Part shown: positions 1-6,416 of the stretch, in pieces
How the letters are laid out: the number at the start of each line of letters is the position of its first letter
Numbering within the stretch: the stretch's first letter is position 1
Assembly: GCA_027451305.1 (NCBI GenBank)
Contig: DAIDJQ010000175.1
Span: 1 to 15,225 of the forward strand
Direction: 5' to 3'
From: Cellulomonas sp.
GTDB lineage: Bacteria > Actinomycetota > Actinomycetes > Actinomycetales > Cellulomonadaceae
Length of the DNA: 15,225 nucleotides
The notes under the pieces: generated by a model
Database searches by the model: none
Seen by the model: only the letters and a program-made list of their open reading frames with translations
Told to the model about the DNA's origin: nothing
Position numbers and translations under genes: made by a program

Positions 1-1
1 G

Positions 2-277
2 TTCGTCGACGCGCTCGTCGCGATCCGTGCCGAGATCGACGAGGTCGCGGCCGGCCGCTGGCCCCTGGAGGACTCTCCGCTGCGCAACGCCCCGCACACC
101 GCGCAGTCCCTGGTGGCCGACGAGTGGACGCACCCCTACCCACGCGAGACCGCCGCCTACGGCGTCCCGGGCCTGCGCCACGGCAAGTACTGGCCTCCCG
201 TCCGCCGTATCGACGGCGCCCGCGGCGACCGTCAGCTCGTCTGCTCCTGCCCGCCCGTCGAGGCCTTCGAGGACTGA
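2..277 (+). CDS. gcvP: Glycine dehydrogenase (P protein), C-terminal fragment
   Basis: This is the last 91 codons of the PLP-dependent P protein of the glycine cleavage system, which decarboxylates glycine and passes the aminomethyl group to the lipoyl arm of GcvH. The frame is open from the window edge to TGA at 275-277. The visible stretch has the family's C-terminal landmarks: an [12 protein letters not shown] helix near the start, PLRNAPHTA, then a [15 protein letters not shown] segment and the closing [10 protein letters not shown] / [11 protein letters not shown] motif. Most of the protein, including the PLP lysine, lies upstream of the window. The stop is only 5 bp before gcvT, so the two are almost certainly co-transcribed. 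Identity is firm from the tail motifs together with the gcvT and gcvH neighbours. Confidence 0.95.
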   Translation, partial: FVDALVAIRAEIDEVAAGRWPLEDSPLRNAPHTAQSLVADEWTHPYPRETAAYGVPGLRHGKYWPPVRRIDGARGDRQLVCSCPPVEAFED

Positions 278-282
278 TCACC

Positions 283-1443
283 ATGACCACCAGCACCCCT
301 GACCGCCTGTCCCCGCTGCACGAGGAGCACGTGGCGCTCGGCGCCAGCCTCACGTCGTTCGCCGGCTGGCAGATGCCGTTGCGCTACAGCTCCGACCTGG
401 CCGAGCACGTGGCGGTCCGCACGGCCGCGGGGCTGTTCGACCTGTCGCACATGGCGGAGATCGCCGTGACCGGCCCCGACGCCGGTGCGTTCCTCGACCG
501 GGCGCTCGTGGGCCAGGCCTCGGCGATCCGCCTGCTCGGAGCGAAGTACACGATGATCTGCGCGCCGGACGGCGGTGTGGTCGACGACCTCGTCGTCTAC
601 CACCTGGACGCCGACAGGTTCCTGGTGGTGGCCAACGCCTCCAACCACGACCCGGTCCTGGCCGCCCTGCAGGAGCGCGCCGCCGGCCTGGACGTCACGG
701 TGGACGACCAGTCGGCGACCACCGCGCTGGTCGCCGTGCAGGGGCCGCGCGCCCTCGAGATCGTCCTGGCGGCAGGCGTCGAGCTGCCCGACGACGAGAT
801 CACCGGGCTCAGGTACTACGCCTGCCTGCCCTTCACCTACGCCGGGCGCCCCGCTCTGCTGGCCCGCACCGGGTACACCGGCGAGGACGGCTTCGAGTTC
901 TACGTGGCGGCCGAGGACGCCCCGACGCTGTGGCGGCGGCTGCTGGAGGTCGGCACCCCGCTCGGCCTGGTGCCCGCCGGGCTCGCGGCCCGCGACAGCC
1001 TCCGGCTGGAGGCCGGCATGCCGCTGTACGGCAACGAGCTGGACCGCACCACCACCCCGCACGACGCGGGTCTGGGTCGCGTGGTGGCCCTCGGCAAGAC
1101 CGGTCCCGACGGCGAGCCGGTGCCCTTCGTCGGGCGCGAGGCGCTCGAGGCGCGGGCCGCCTCCGAGCCGACCCGGGTGCTGGTGGGGCTGGCCGGTCTG
1201 GGCCGGCGCGCCGCTCGGCACGGGTACCCCGTGCTGGCGGGACCGTCCGGCACTGCGGCGGCCGACCAGGTGGTCGGCACCGTGACGTCCGGCGCGCCCT
1301 CGCCGACGCTCGGCCACCCGATCGCGATGGCCTACGTCCACCCGTCGGCCGCGGCGGTCGGCACGGAGCTGGCCGTCGACGTCCGGGGTCGCCGTGAGCC
1401 GGTGCGCGTGGTGGCGCTGCCCTTCTACCGCCGTCCCCGCTGA
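283..1443 (+). CDS. gcvT: Aminomethyltransferase (glycine cleavage T protein)
   Basis: A 386-aa T protein, normal family length. It transfers the methylene carbon from aminomethyl-lipoyl GcvH to tetrahydrofolate, releasing ammonia and giving 5,10-methylene-THF. Visible motifs are [11 protein letters not shown] (25-35), LFDLSHM (51-57), GGVVDDL with the likely catalytic Asp101 (98-103), [10 protein letters not shown] (196-205), [21 protein letters not shown] (233-253, the folate-domain signature) and the C-terminal [17 protein letters not shown]. The ATG at 283 is chosen because a GAGGA ribosome-binding site lies at 269-273, 9 nt upstream, and the family's conserved N-terminus begins just after it; the frame stays open further upstream only because it shadows gcvP. 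It follows gcvP by 5 bp and precedes gcvH by 119 bp. Confidence 0.97.
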   Translation: MTTSTPDRLSPLHEEHVALGASLTSFAGWQMPLRYSSDLAEHVAVRTAAGLFDLSHMAEIAVTGPDAGAFLDRALVGQASAIRLLGAKYTMICAPDGGVVDDLVVYHLDADRFLVVANASNHDPVLAALQERAAGLDVTVDDQSATTALVAVQGPRALEIVLAAGVELPDDEITGLRYYACLPFTYAGRPALLARTGYTGEDGFEFYVAAEDAPTLWRRLLEVGTPLGLVPAGLAARDSLRLEAGMPLYGNELDRTTTPHDAGLGRVVALGKTGPDGEPVPFVGREALEARAASEPTRVLVGLAGLGRRAARHGYPVLAGPSGTAAADQVVGTVTSGAPSPTLGHPIAMAYVHPSAAAVGTELAVDVRGRREPVRVVALPFYRRPR

Positions 1444-1548
1444 CCCGGGGCGACATCCGCTCGTCCCGGACGTCCCGCCGAGAGGCCTTCGCCGCTACGG
1501 TCGGCATCGAGCCTCGTCGTCCAGCCCGGAACACCGCCCGCACCATCC

Positions 1549-1554
1549 GAGGAG
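1549..1554 (+). promoter_or_regulatory. Ribosome binding site of gcvH
   Basis: GAGGAG, 8 nt upstream of the ATG at 1563. It fixes the gcvH start and shows that, despite the 119-bp gap after gcvT, the gene has its own efficient translation start. I see no glycine-riboswitch-like fold or convincing promoter in 1444-1562. Confidence 0.75.
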
Positions 1555-1562
1555 AAACCGCC

Positions 1563-1940
1563 ATGGCCGCCGTCGTACCGCCCGCCCACCTGCAGTACAC
1601 CGTCGAGCACGAGTGGCTCGAGAACGGCTCTCCCGCGACCGTCGGGATCACCGCGGTGGCGGCCGACGCTCTCGGCGACATCGTCTACCTCGAGCTGCCG
1701 ACGGTCGGCGACGAGGTGTCCGCCGGGGCGGTGATCGGTGAGGTCGAGTCGACGAAGTCGGTCTCCGAGCTGTTCTCCCCCGTCAGCGGCACGGTGGTCG
1801 AGGTCAACCAGGCTGCCGTCGACGACCCGTCACTGGTCAACTCGGACCCGTACGGAGCCGGCTGGCTGCTGCGCGTCGAGGTCACGGGCACCGGCACGCT
1901 GCTCTCCGCCGAGGAGTACGCCGGCCTGAACCCGGCCTGA
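1563..1940 (+). CDS. gcvH: Glycine cleavage system H protein
   Basis: A 125-aa lipoyl carrier protein of usual length that shuttles the aminomethyl and dihydrolipoyl groups between the P, T and L proteins. Visible are the N-terminal YTVEHEWLE (12-20), [19 protein letters not shown] (28-46), and the lipoylation hairpin [12 protein letters not shown] with the modified lysine at Lys65. The C-terminal [17 protein letters not shown] and [12 protein letters not shown] segments complete the fold. The start is set by the GAGGAG site and the conserved N-terminus. It is the last gene of gcvPTH here; no lipoamide dehydrogenase or lipoate ligase gene is in the window. An 11-bp tandem repeat runs through its stop codon. 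Function is certain at family level. Confidence 0.97.
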   Translation: MAAVVPPAHLQYTVEHEWLENGSPATVGITAVAADALGDIVYLELPTVGDEVSAGAVIGEVESTKSVSELFSPVSGTVVEVNQAAVDDPSLVNSDPYGAGWLLRVEVTGTGTLLSAEEYAGLNPA

Positions 1941-1949
1941 ACCCGGCCT
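1921..1949 (+). repeat. 11-bp tandem repeat across the gcvH stop
   Basis: The unit CCGGCCTGAAC occurs at 1921-1931 and 1932-1942, then partially (CCGGCCT) at 1943-1949. The gcvH TGA lies inside the second copy, and the unit resembles the last coding codons (Leu-Asn-Pro-Ala-stop). The end of the array can also form a short CCGGC/GCCGG hairpin with a 5-nt loop, a weak terminator candidate without a U-tract. Most simply, replication slippage at the 3' end of the gene. Confidence 0.7.
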
Positions 1950-2344
1950 TGTGCCGGCCCGACGCCGCGTGAACCCGGCCAACCCGCACGGGCGGAGGGG
2001 CCTGGTCGTCCTGCCCGGTGATCTGCAAGAATCAGCCACCGCGATGTGGGCGATTTGTCTCGTTTTCATAACGGACATCACCCACGAAATCTCGAATCGG
2101 TAACGCTAGGACGAACGTCCCTTGCGCCTTTCGGGTGAATCGTGGGTGCTATCGCCTAGCTAAGTATCTCGCTCGGACCGTACGGGTCATTCTTGGCGCT
2201 ACGCGTTCGGCGGCACGGGGGGGCCTGTGCAAGACGGGAGCAGGAAAGTGGCGTCATGGGGCGCCGCGGACGGGCTCTCATCCGGTACGCAGCAGCACGG
2301 CGGGACCCGGAGGGGCCGGGGACCGTAGGCAACCGGAGGACACG
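1941..2344 (+). promoter_or_regulatory. 404-bp non-coding region upstream of the LuxR-type gene
   Basis: No supported gene lies between gcvH and the HTH gene. About 2030-2170 is clearly less GC-rich than its surroundings and concentrates ordered elements. TCTCG-N6-TAACG occurs twice (2058-2073 and 2090-2105), offset by exactly 32 bp. An inverted pair CACCCACGA (2079-2087) / TCGTGGGTG (2140-2148) encloses the second copy. GGACG-AA-CGTCC lies at 2109-2120 and the palindrome CCGTACGG at 2178-2185. This looks like a promoter with several regulator sites; I cannot assign the -10/-35 with confidence (AT-rich candidates lie near 2099-2105 and 2157-2167). If transcription starts there, the 5' leader would be roughly 170-240 nt. 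I recognised no known riboswitch class in it. Confidence 0.6.
2335..2340 (+). promoter_or_regulatory. Ribosome binding site of the LuxR-type HTH gene
   Basis: GGAGGA just upstream of the ATG at 2345. It selects this start over in-frame upstream codons, which would add about 70 residues of non-family sequence. Confidence 0.8.
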
Positions 2345-2587
2345 ATGAGCATCTTGGAGACGGCTGGAACAACCAGCACGACGACCGCACCGGTCGAATC
2401 CCTCACTCGCCGGGAGCGAGTGGTCCTCGCAGAGCTTGCCGAAGACGTCACGCTCGAGGAGATCGCCACCCGGCTGTTCGTCACTCGCAACACGGTGAAG
2501 TCGCAGGTCCGGAGCGTCTACCGCAAGATCGGTGTCTCCACCCGGTCCGAGGCCGTCGCCTGGGCCGTCGCCCACGGCGTCCGCTGA
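2345..2587 (+). CDS. Stand-alone LuxR/GerE-type HTH DNA-binding protein (80 aa)
   Basis: A small protein consisting almost entirely of a LuxR-type helix-turn-helix domain (residues about 19-77) after a short Thr-rich tail. Family hallmarks are LTRRERVVLAELAE (20-33), LEEIATRLFV (37-46) and the recognition helix TRNTVKSQVRSVYRKIG (47-63), followed by VSTRSEAVAWA. There is no receiver, PAS or autoinducer-binding domain, so how it senses anything is not visible; it may be controlled by expression level, by partner proteins, or be constitutive. The start is set by GGAGGA at 2335-2340. A large repeat-rich leader precedes it and a strong hairpin follows, so it is probably monocistronic. Its regulon is unknown; the repeats upstream are candidate sites for itself or another regulator (inference). 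Confidence 0.88.
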   Translation: MSILETAGTTSTTTAPVESLTRRERVVLAELAEDVTLEEIATRLFVTRNTVKSQVRSVYRKIGVSTRSEAVAWAVAHGVR

Positions 2588-2616
2588 CGCACCGCCTCGA
2601 CCTCGAGGCCCCCCCG

Positions 2617-2645
2617 ACCGACCGGTCAGGTTCTGACCGGTCGGT
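2617..2645 (+). terminator. Perfect 13-bp hairpin after the HTH gene
   Basis: ACCGACCGGTCAG (2617-2629), loop GTT, CTGACCGGTCGGT (2633-2645); a G-U pair can extend it by one. It begins 29 bp after the HTH stop, where a terminator is expected, but the downstream tract (TGTCGTC) is poor in T. Because the arms resemble TetR-type operator half-sites, an operator for the Nudix promoter is an alternative. Confidence 0.6.
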
Positions 2646-2653
2646 TGTCGTCC

Positions 2654-2668
2654 CCGGACGTCGTCCGG
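2654..2668 (+). promoter_or_regulatory. Odd-centred palindrome upstream of the Nudix gene
   Basis: CCGGACG-T-CGTCCGG, with 7-bp arms around a single base, about 45 bp before the putative Nudix -10. Its inner half-sites GGACG/CGTCC are the same as in the palindrome at 2109-2120. It is a candidate protein-binding site; no regulator can be named from sequence. Confidence 0.35.
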
Positions 2669-2727
2669 CCGTCCTGACCCGGGTCCGGATGCGAGGAGCC
2701 GTTCGCGCGGCTGGCAGACTGGCACCC

Positions 2728-3171
2728 ATGGCACCGAGCCTCGTCGTCGCCGCCGCGCTGGTGGACGACCTCGACGACCCGCAGCTCCTGCTCGCGGGCC
2801 GCCGAGCGACCCCGGCGAGCCTGGCAGGACGCTGGGAGTTCCCGGGCGGCAAGGTCGACCCCGGTGAGTCGCCCGAAGAGGCGCTCCACCGCGAGATCCG
2901 TGAGGAGCTCGGCGTCCGCGTGGGCCTGGGGCCCGAGCTCGTCGGGCCGGACGGCGGTACCTGGCGGCTGTCGGAGCACTACGAGATGCGGCTCTGGCTG
3001 GCCGAGGTCGCCTCAGGCGTCCCCGAACCCCTCGTCGAGCACGACGAGCTGCGCTGGCTGCCCGCCGGTCAGTGGCTCGACGTCCCGTGGCTGGACGCCG
3101 ACATCCGGATCGTGACGGCACTGCTCGCGGCACTGGCCGCCGGCGGCCCGCTGGCGGCCACGGCCCTCTGA
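2728..3171 (+). CDS. Nudix hydrolase (MutT-like)
   Basis: A 147-aa protein with a complete Nudix box, GKVDPGESPEEALHREIREELGV (41-63), matching GX5EX7REUXEEXGU; the REIREE glutamates bind the metal. WEFPGGK precedes the box, as in MutT/8-oxo-dGTP and CTP pyrophosphohydrolase-like members. Such enzymes cleave nucleoside diphosphates linked to another moiety; sanitation of oxidised nucleotides is the usual role of this subgroup, but the exact substrate is not decidable here. The ATG at 2728 is preferred over an in-frame ATG at 2689. The family's first strand starts right after it, and a -10-like CAGACT (2713-2718) sits 9 nt upstream with no Shine-Dalgarno, suggesting a leaderless or near-leaderless mRNA. 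It is flanked by a hairpin and a 229-bp gap, so it is probably transcribed alone. Confidence 0.92.
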   Translation: MAPSLVVAAALVDDLDDPQLLLAGRRATPASLAGRWEFPGGKVDPGESPEEALHREIREELGVRVGLGPELVGPDGGTWRLSEHYEMRLWLAEVASGVPEPLVEHDELRWLPAGQWLDVPWLDADIRIVTALLAALAAGGPLAATAL

Positions 3172-3400
3172 CCGGATCGCGGGCACGCTTCCGACGCGCG
3201 CGCGCTGCCGGCTGGCGCCCCGCGCTCGGCTCGCGCGCAGACGGCTGACCTGCACGGCCAGACGGCCGAGGGCGTAGAACGCCGTTCGTCCGTCCGCCGC
3301 CCGTCGTTCACCTGCGCGCACCGGACGCGTCGCCTGGCCTCGGTAGACACCGTGGCGTGCCGACATCGCGTCGGCCCCCACTTCCTACCGAGGGACATCG
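3172..3400 (+). other. Intergenic region before the ABC transporter operon
   Basis: 229 bp without a supported gene. It contains an alternating CG run (3195-3205), GC-rich self-complementary stretches near 3196-3240 that might end Nudix transcription, and a -10-like TAGACA at 3344-3349 without a well-spaced -35. The operon promoter should lie here, but I cannot place it firmly. Confidence 0.4.
3390..3395 (+). promoter_or_regulatory. Ribosome binding site of the ABC binding-protein gene
   Basis: GAGGGA, 5 nt before the ATG at 3401. The signal peptide begins immediately at this ATG, which confirms the start. Confidence 0.7.
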
Positions 3401-4552
3401 ATGCGCAAGCTGACCATGCTCGCTCCACTGACCGTCGCAGCTCTCGCGCTCAGCGCGTGCAGCTCCGCGGTCGCGGGCTCGACGGGCGCCACCGCGTCGT
3501 CGGGCTCGACCTCCGCCGTCGCCGCGACGAGCTGCGGGACCACCGTCCCCGAGATCGCCGCCGCCGCGAAGAAGGAGGGCGCGGTGAACCTCATCGCGCT
3601 GCCGGACACCTGGGCGAACTACGGCGGGATCCTCGACGCGTTCCGGAAGACGTACGGCATCACCGCGACCGTGGCGAACCCCGACGCGTCGTCGGCGGAC
3701 GAGATCACCGCGATCAAGACGCTGCGCGGTCAGGCCGGGATGCCGGAGCTGGTGGACGTCGGCGCCTCCTTCACGCAGCAGATGATCGACGACGGGTACG
3801 CGCAGACGTACAAGCCGACCGTCTGGGACCAGATCCCGGACAACCTGAAGGACCCGGCGGGCCACTGGGTCGCGGCCTACTACGGTGTGATGTCGATCGG
3901 CGTGAACACGAAGCTGGTCAAGAACGCCCCCAAGACGTTCGCCGACCTGAAGGACCCGCAGTACAAGGGTCAGGTCGCGCTCAACGGCGACCCGCGTGAG
4001 GCCGGGGCGGCGTTCGCCGCGGTGATGGCCGCGTCGCTCGCGAACGGCGGCAGCTTCGACAACATCCTCCCCGGGATCCAGTACTTCTCCGACCTGAAGA
4101 AGTCCGGCAACCTCACGATGACCAAGGTCACCAAGGCCACGCTGCTGTCCGGCGAGGTGCCGATCGCGCTCGACTGGACGTACAACTTCCCGGCCCTGAA
4201 GCCGCTGATGCAGAGCGCCGGCTTCGACCTGCAGGTGACCGTCCCGCAGGACGGCGTCTACGGCGGGTACTACGCCCAGTCCGTGGTCACGCAGGCGCAG
4301 CACCCGTGCGCCGCCGAGCTGTTCATGGAGCACCTCGTCGGCGACGCCGGTGCGCTCGGCTACCTGCAGGGCGGCGCCATCCCGGCGCGTTACGCCACGC
4401 TGGTCAAGGAGGGCAAGGTCGACTCGGCCCTGGCAGCCAACCTGCCGGACCCGGCGACCATCGCGAAGATCGCCTTCCCGACGCAGCAGCAGATCGACGC
4501 CGCGAAGGCCACCCTGGCCGCCCAGTGGGGCCCGATGGTCGCGGACAAGTGA
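3401..4552 (+). CDS. ABC transporter substrate-binding lipoprotein
   Basis: A 383-aa extracytoplasmic binding protein. It opens with a lipoprotein signal peptide: Met-Arg-Lys, a hydrophobic core and lipobox LSAC with the lipidated Cys20. A Ser/Ala/Gly/Thr-rich tether to about residue 47 follows, then the mature fold beginning CGTTVPEIAAAAKKEGAVN. The pattern (KKEGAVNL, FRKTYGI, LVKNAPKTFADLKDPQYKGQVAL) is that of the family serving iron(III), thiamine, spermidine/putrescine and 2-aminoethylphosphonate importers. The substrate cannot be chosen from sequence alone. The mature part has three cysteines (one in the tether end, one near TQAQHPCAAEL). It is the first gene of a four-gene operon, and its TGA overlaps the permease GTG start (GTGA), indicating translational coupling. 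Family call is firm; ligand unknown. Confidence 0.9.
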   Translation: MRKLTMLAPLTVAALALSACSSAVAGSTGATASSGSTSAVAATSCGTTVPEIAAAAKKEGAVNLIALPDTWANYGGILDAFRKTYGITATVANPDASSADEITAIKTLRGQAGMPELVDVGASFTQQMIDDGYAQTYKPTVWDQIPDNLKDPAGHWVAAYYGVMSIGVNTKLVKNAPKTFADLKDPQYKGQVALNGDPREAGAAFAAVMAASLANGGSFDNILPGIQYFSDLKKSGNLTMTKVTKATLLSGEVPIALDWTYNFPALKPLMQSAGFDLQVTVPQDGVYGGYYAQSVVTQAQHPCAAELFMEHLVGDAGALGYLQGGAIPARYATLVKEGKVDSALAANLPDPATIAKIAFPTQQQIDAAKATLAAQWGPMVADK

Positions 4553-5574
4553 CCGGTACGGACCTGGTGGCCGACCCCGGCGCCCGCGCGACGAGCGCAG
4601 GCGCCGGGGCGGTCGCCGCCCGGCCGGGGACGGCGGGGACGGCCGAGGCCGGCCGAACGGGGACGGTCGCGGGAGCACGCGGCTGGCCCGGGTCCGGGAC
4701 GGCCGGGCGAGCGGCCGGGTGGCTGCGGCTGCGCAGGCCGGATGGCGCGACGGTGGCGATGGTGCCGTTCCTGGCCTTCGTCGGCGTGTTCCTGGTGTGG
4801 CCGATGACCGCGGTGCTGGTGCACACGTTCACGCCCGGTGGACAGCTCGGCTTCGGCGCTCTGACCAGGGCGATCTCCGGCCCGTACCGGTCGGCGTTCA
4901 CCAGCTCGCTGATGCTGGCGGGCGCCTCGGCGGTGCTCGGCGGGGTGCTCGGGCTGGCGCTGGCGCTCGCGCTGCGCGGGCTGGAGCGGCCGGCGTGGAT
5001 CAGGCCGACGGTGGACGCCTGGAGCTCGGTGGCCTCGCAGCTCGGCGGCGTGCCGCTGGCGTTCGCGTTCGTCGCCGCGCTCGGCACGCAGGGCGTGCTC
5101 ACCAAGGCGCTGGCGGCGGTGGGAGTCGACGTCGTCGGGTCCGGGTTCTCGCTCTCGACGCTGGCGGGCATGACGTTCGTCTACCTGTACTTCGAGATCC
5201 CGTTGATGTTCCTCGTCGTCGTCCCGGCCGTCGGGGGTCTGCGCACCACCTGGCGCGAGGCCGCCGAGCTGATGGGGGCCGGACCGGTGCGCTACTGGGC
5301 GACCGTCGGCGGGCCGATCCTCGCGCCGTCCGTGCTCGGCGGGATGCTGCTGCTGTTCATCAACGCGTTCAGCGCCTACGCCACGGCGTACGTGCTGAAC
5401 TCGAGCGGGCAGCTGGTGCCGCTGGCGATCCGGTTCGTGCTGCAGGGCAACGTCATCACGGGCGAGCAGGACCTCGGCTTCGCCCTGGTGACCTGGACCG
5501 TCGCGCTGATGGGCGCCGGGCTGGTGCTGATGCACCTGCTGCAGCGCCGGGCCGCCCGCTGGAGCCGAGCATGA
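4549..5574 (+). CDS. ABC transporter permease, subunit 1
   Basis: A 341-aa inner-membrane permease with about six hydrophobic segments: residues 70-93, 120-142, 166-184, 200-228, 257-283 and 308-331. The cytoplasmic EAA loop that docks the ATPase is EAAELMGAGPVRYWATVGGP (237-256). The GTG at 4549 overlaps the binding-protein stop by four bases (GTGA), a typical coupled start. With this start the protein has an unusual N-terminal extension of about 65 residues rich in Gly, Ala, Thr and Arg with no membrane segment. A shorter form starting at the ATG before VPFLAFVGV (residue 71) is possible but would begin inside the first membrane segment. It pairs with the next gene as a heterodimeric channel. 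Confidence 0.88.
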   Translation: MTGTDLVADPGARATSAGAGAVAARPGTAGTAEAGRTGTVAGARGWPGSGTAGRAAGWLRLRRPDGATVAMVPFLAFVGVFLVWPMTAVLVHTFTPGGQLGFGALTRAISGPYRSAFTSSLMLAGASAVLGGVLGLALALALRGLERPAWIRPTVDAWSSVASQLGGVPLAFAFVAALGTQGVLTKALAAVGVDVVGSGFSLSTLAGMTFVYLYFEIPLMFLVVVPAVGGLRTTWREAAELMGAGPVRYWATVGGPILAPSVLGGMLLLFINAFSAYATAYVLNSSGQLVPLAIRFVLQGNVITGEQDLGFALVTWTVALMGAGLVLMHLLQRRAARWSRA

Positions 5575-6392
5575 GCCGGCGCCGTGGCGGGATCGAGGCG
5601 GTGCGCTGGACCTTCCTCGTGGTGCTCGGGCTGTACTTCGTGGTGCCGCAGCTGGCGATGGCACGGTTCGCGTTCCAGAACGTGCCGGTGGTGCTGCTGA
5701 ACGCGCACACGCTGCTCTCCCGGTGGTCGGCGGCATCGCTCCTGGCGGCGCTGCGGGAGCCCGCACTGTGGCAGGCGACCCGGACCAGCGTGATCCTGGC
5801 GGTGCTGACCCTGGCGCTCGACCTGGCGCTGCTGCTGCCGCTGGCGATCCTTGCCGAGATCCGCGCACCCCGGCTGCGGCCCGTGCTCAGCGCCGTGACC
5901 CTGCTGCCGTGGGTGATCCCGCCGATCGCCCTGGTGGTCGGCGTCGCGGCGACGTTCCGGACGGTGGCGCCGGGCTTCCTGACCAGTCCGCTCAGCCTGG
6001 TGCCGTTCTACGCGGTGTGGGCCATGCCGTTCACCTACCGGGCGCTGGACTCCGGGCTCCGCGCGATCAACGCCCGCACGCTGGTGGAGGCCGCGCGCAG
6101 CCTGGGCGCCTCGCTGCCGACCGTGCTGCTGCGGGTGCTCGTGCCCAACCTCAGCGCCTCGCTGGTCGCGGCGAGCGGGCTGACGGCCGCGCTCGTGCTC
6201 GGCGAGTTCGCCTTCGCGTCGCTGCTGCTCAAGACGACCCTCCCCACCTACCTGGTCGACTACCAGCGCGACGCCCCGCAGGCCGGGATGGCGCTCGCGC
6301 TCGCCGTCATGGTGCTGACCGCCGCCGCCCTGGGTGCCGTGGTGCACCTGCTGCGCCGTCGCGGCCTGGGCATCAGCACCACCGGCTTCTGA
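5571..6392 (+). CDS. ABC transporter permease, subunit 2
   Basis: A 273-aa membrane protein of the binding-protein-dependent permease family with about six hydrophobic segments (near 13-30, 70-95, 105-128, 140-157, 196-220 and 238-260). The EAA loop is EAARSLGASLPTVLLRVLVP (173-192). The start ATG overlaps the stop of subunit 1 (ATGA, 5571-5574), so the two permeases are translationally coupled and presumably made in equal amounts. A positively charged N-terminus (MSRRRGG) precedes the first membrane segment, consistent with a cytoplasmic N-terminus. It acts with subunit 1, the binding lipoprotein and the following ATPase. Its length and topology are normal for the PotC/ThiP/FbpB-like superfamily; the substrate is not inferable. 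Confidence 0.9.
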   Translation: MSRRRGGIEAVRWTFLVVLGLYFVVPQLAMARFAFQNVPVVLLNAHTLLSRWSAASLLAALREPALWQATRTSVILAVLTLALDLALLLPLAILAEIRAPRLRPVLSAVTLLPWVIPPIALVVGVAATFRTVAPGFLTSPLSLVPFYAVWAMPFTYRALDSGLRAINARTLVEAARSLGASLPTVLLRVLVPNLSASLVAASGLTAALVLGEFAFASLLLKTTLPTYLVDYQRDAPQAGMALALAVMVLTAAALGAVVHLLRRRGLGISTTGF

Positions 6393-6404
6393 CCTGGCTC
6401 TGAC

Positions 6405-6412
6405 AGAGGAGA
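6405..6412 (+). promoter_or_regulatory. Ribosome binding site of the ABC ATPase gene
   Basis: AGAGGAGA, 4 nt before the ATG at 6417, in the 24-bp gap after permease 2. It is the strongest Shine-Dalgarno of the operon and fixes the start. Confidence 0.75.
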
Positions 6413-6416
6413 CCCC

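Noticed and set aside
232..1341. Long minus-strand frame opposite gcvT
   Set aside because: Antisense shadow of a gene with strong third-position G/C bias; the translation is Arg/Gly/His-rich low-complexity with no family motif.
1444..1562. Possible glycine riboswitch between gcvT and gcvH
   Set aside because: No conserved glycine-aptamer core is visible, and the position inside the operon is unusual for one; only the gcvH ribosome site is supported.
2135..2344. N-terminal extension of the HTH protein from an upstream start
   Set aside because: The extra 70 residues do not resemble a domain, and the GGAGGA site plus ATG at 2345 match the family start.
3195..3205. Alternating CG run as a Z-DNA or regulatory element
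   Set aside because: An 11-bp run is expected at this base composition.
3308..4678. Minus-strand frame of 456 codons over the binding-protein gene
   Set aside because: Arg/Asp/Gly-rich shadow; the plus strand has a signal peptide, lipobox and ribosome-binding site.
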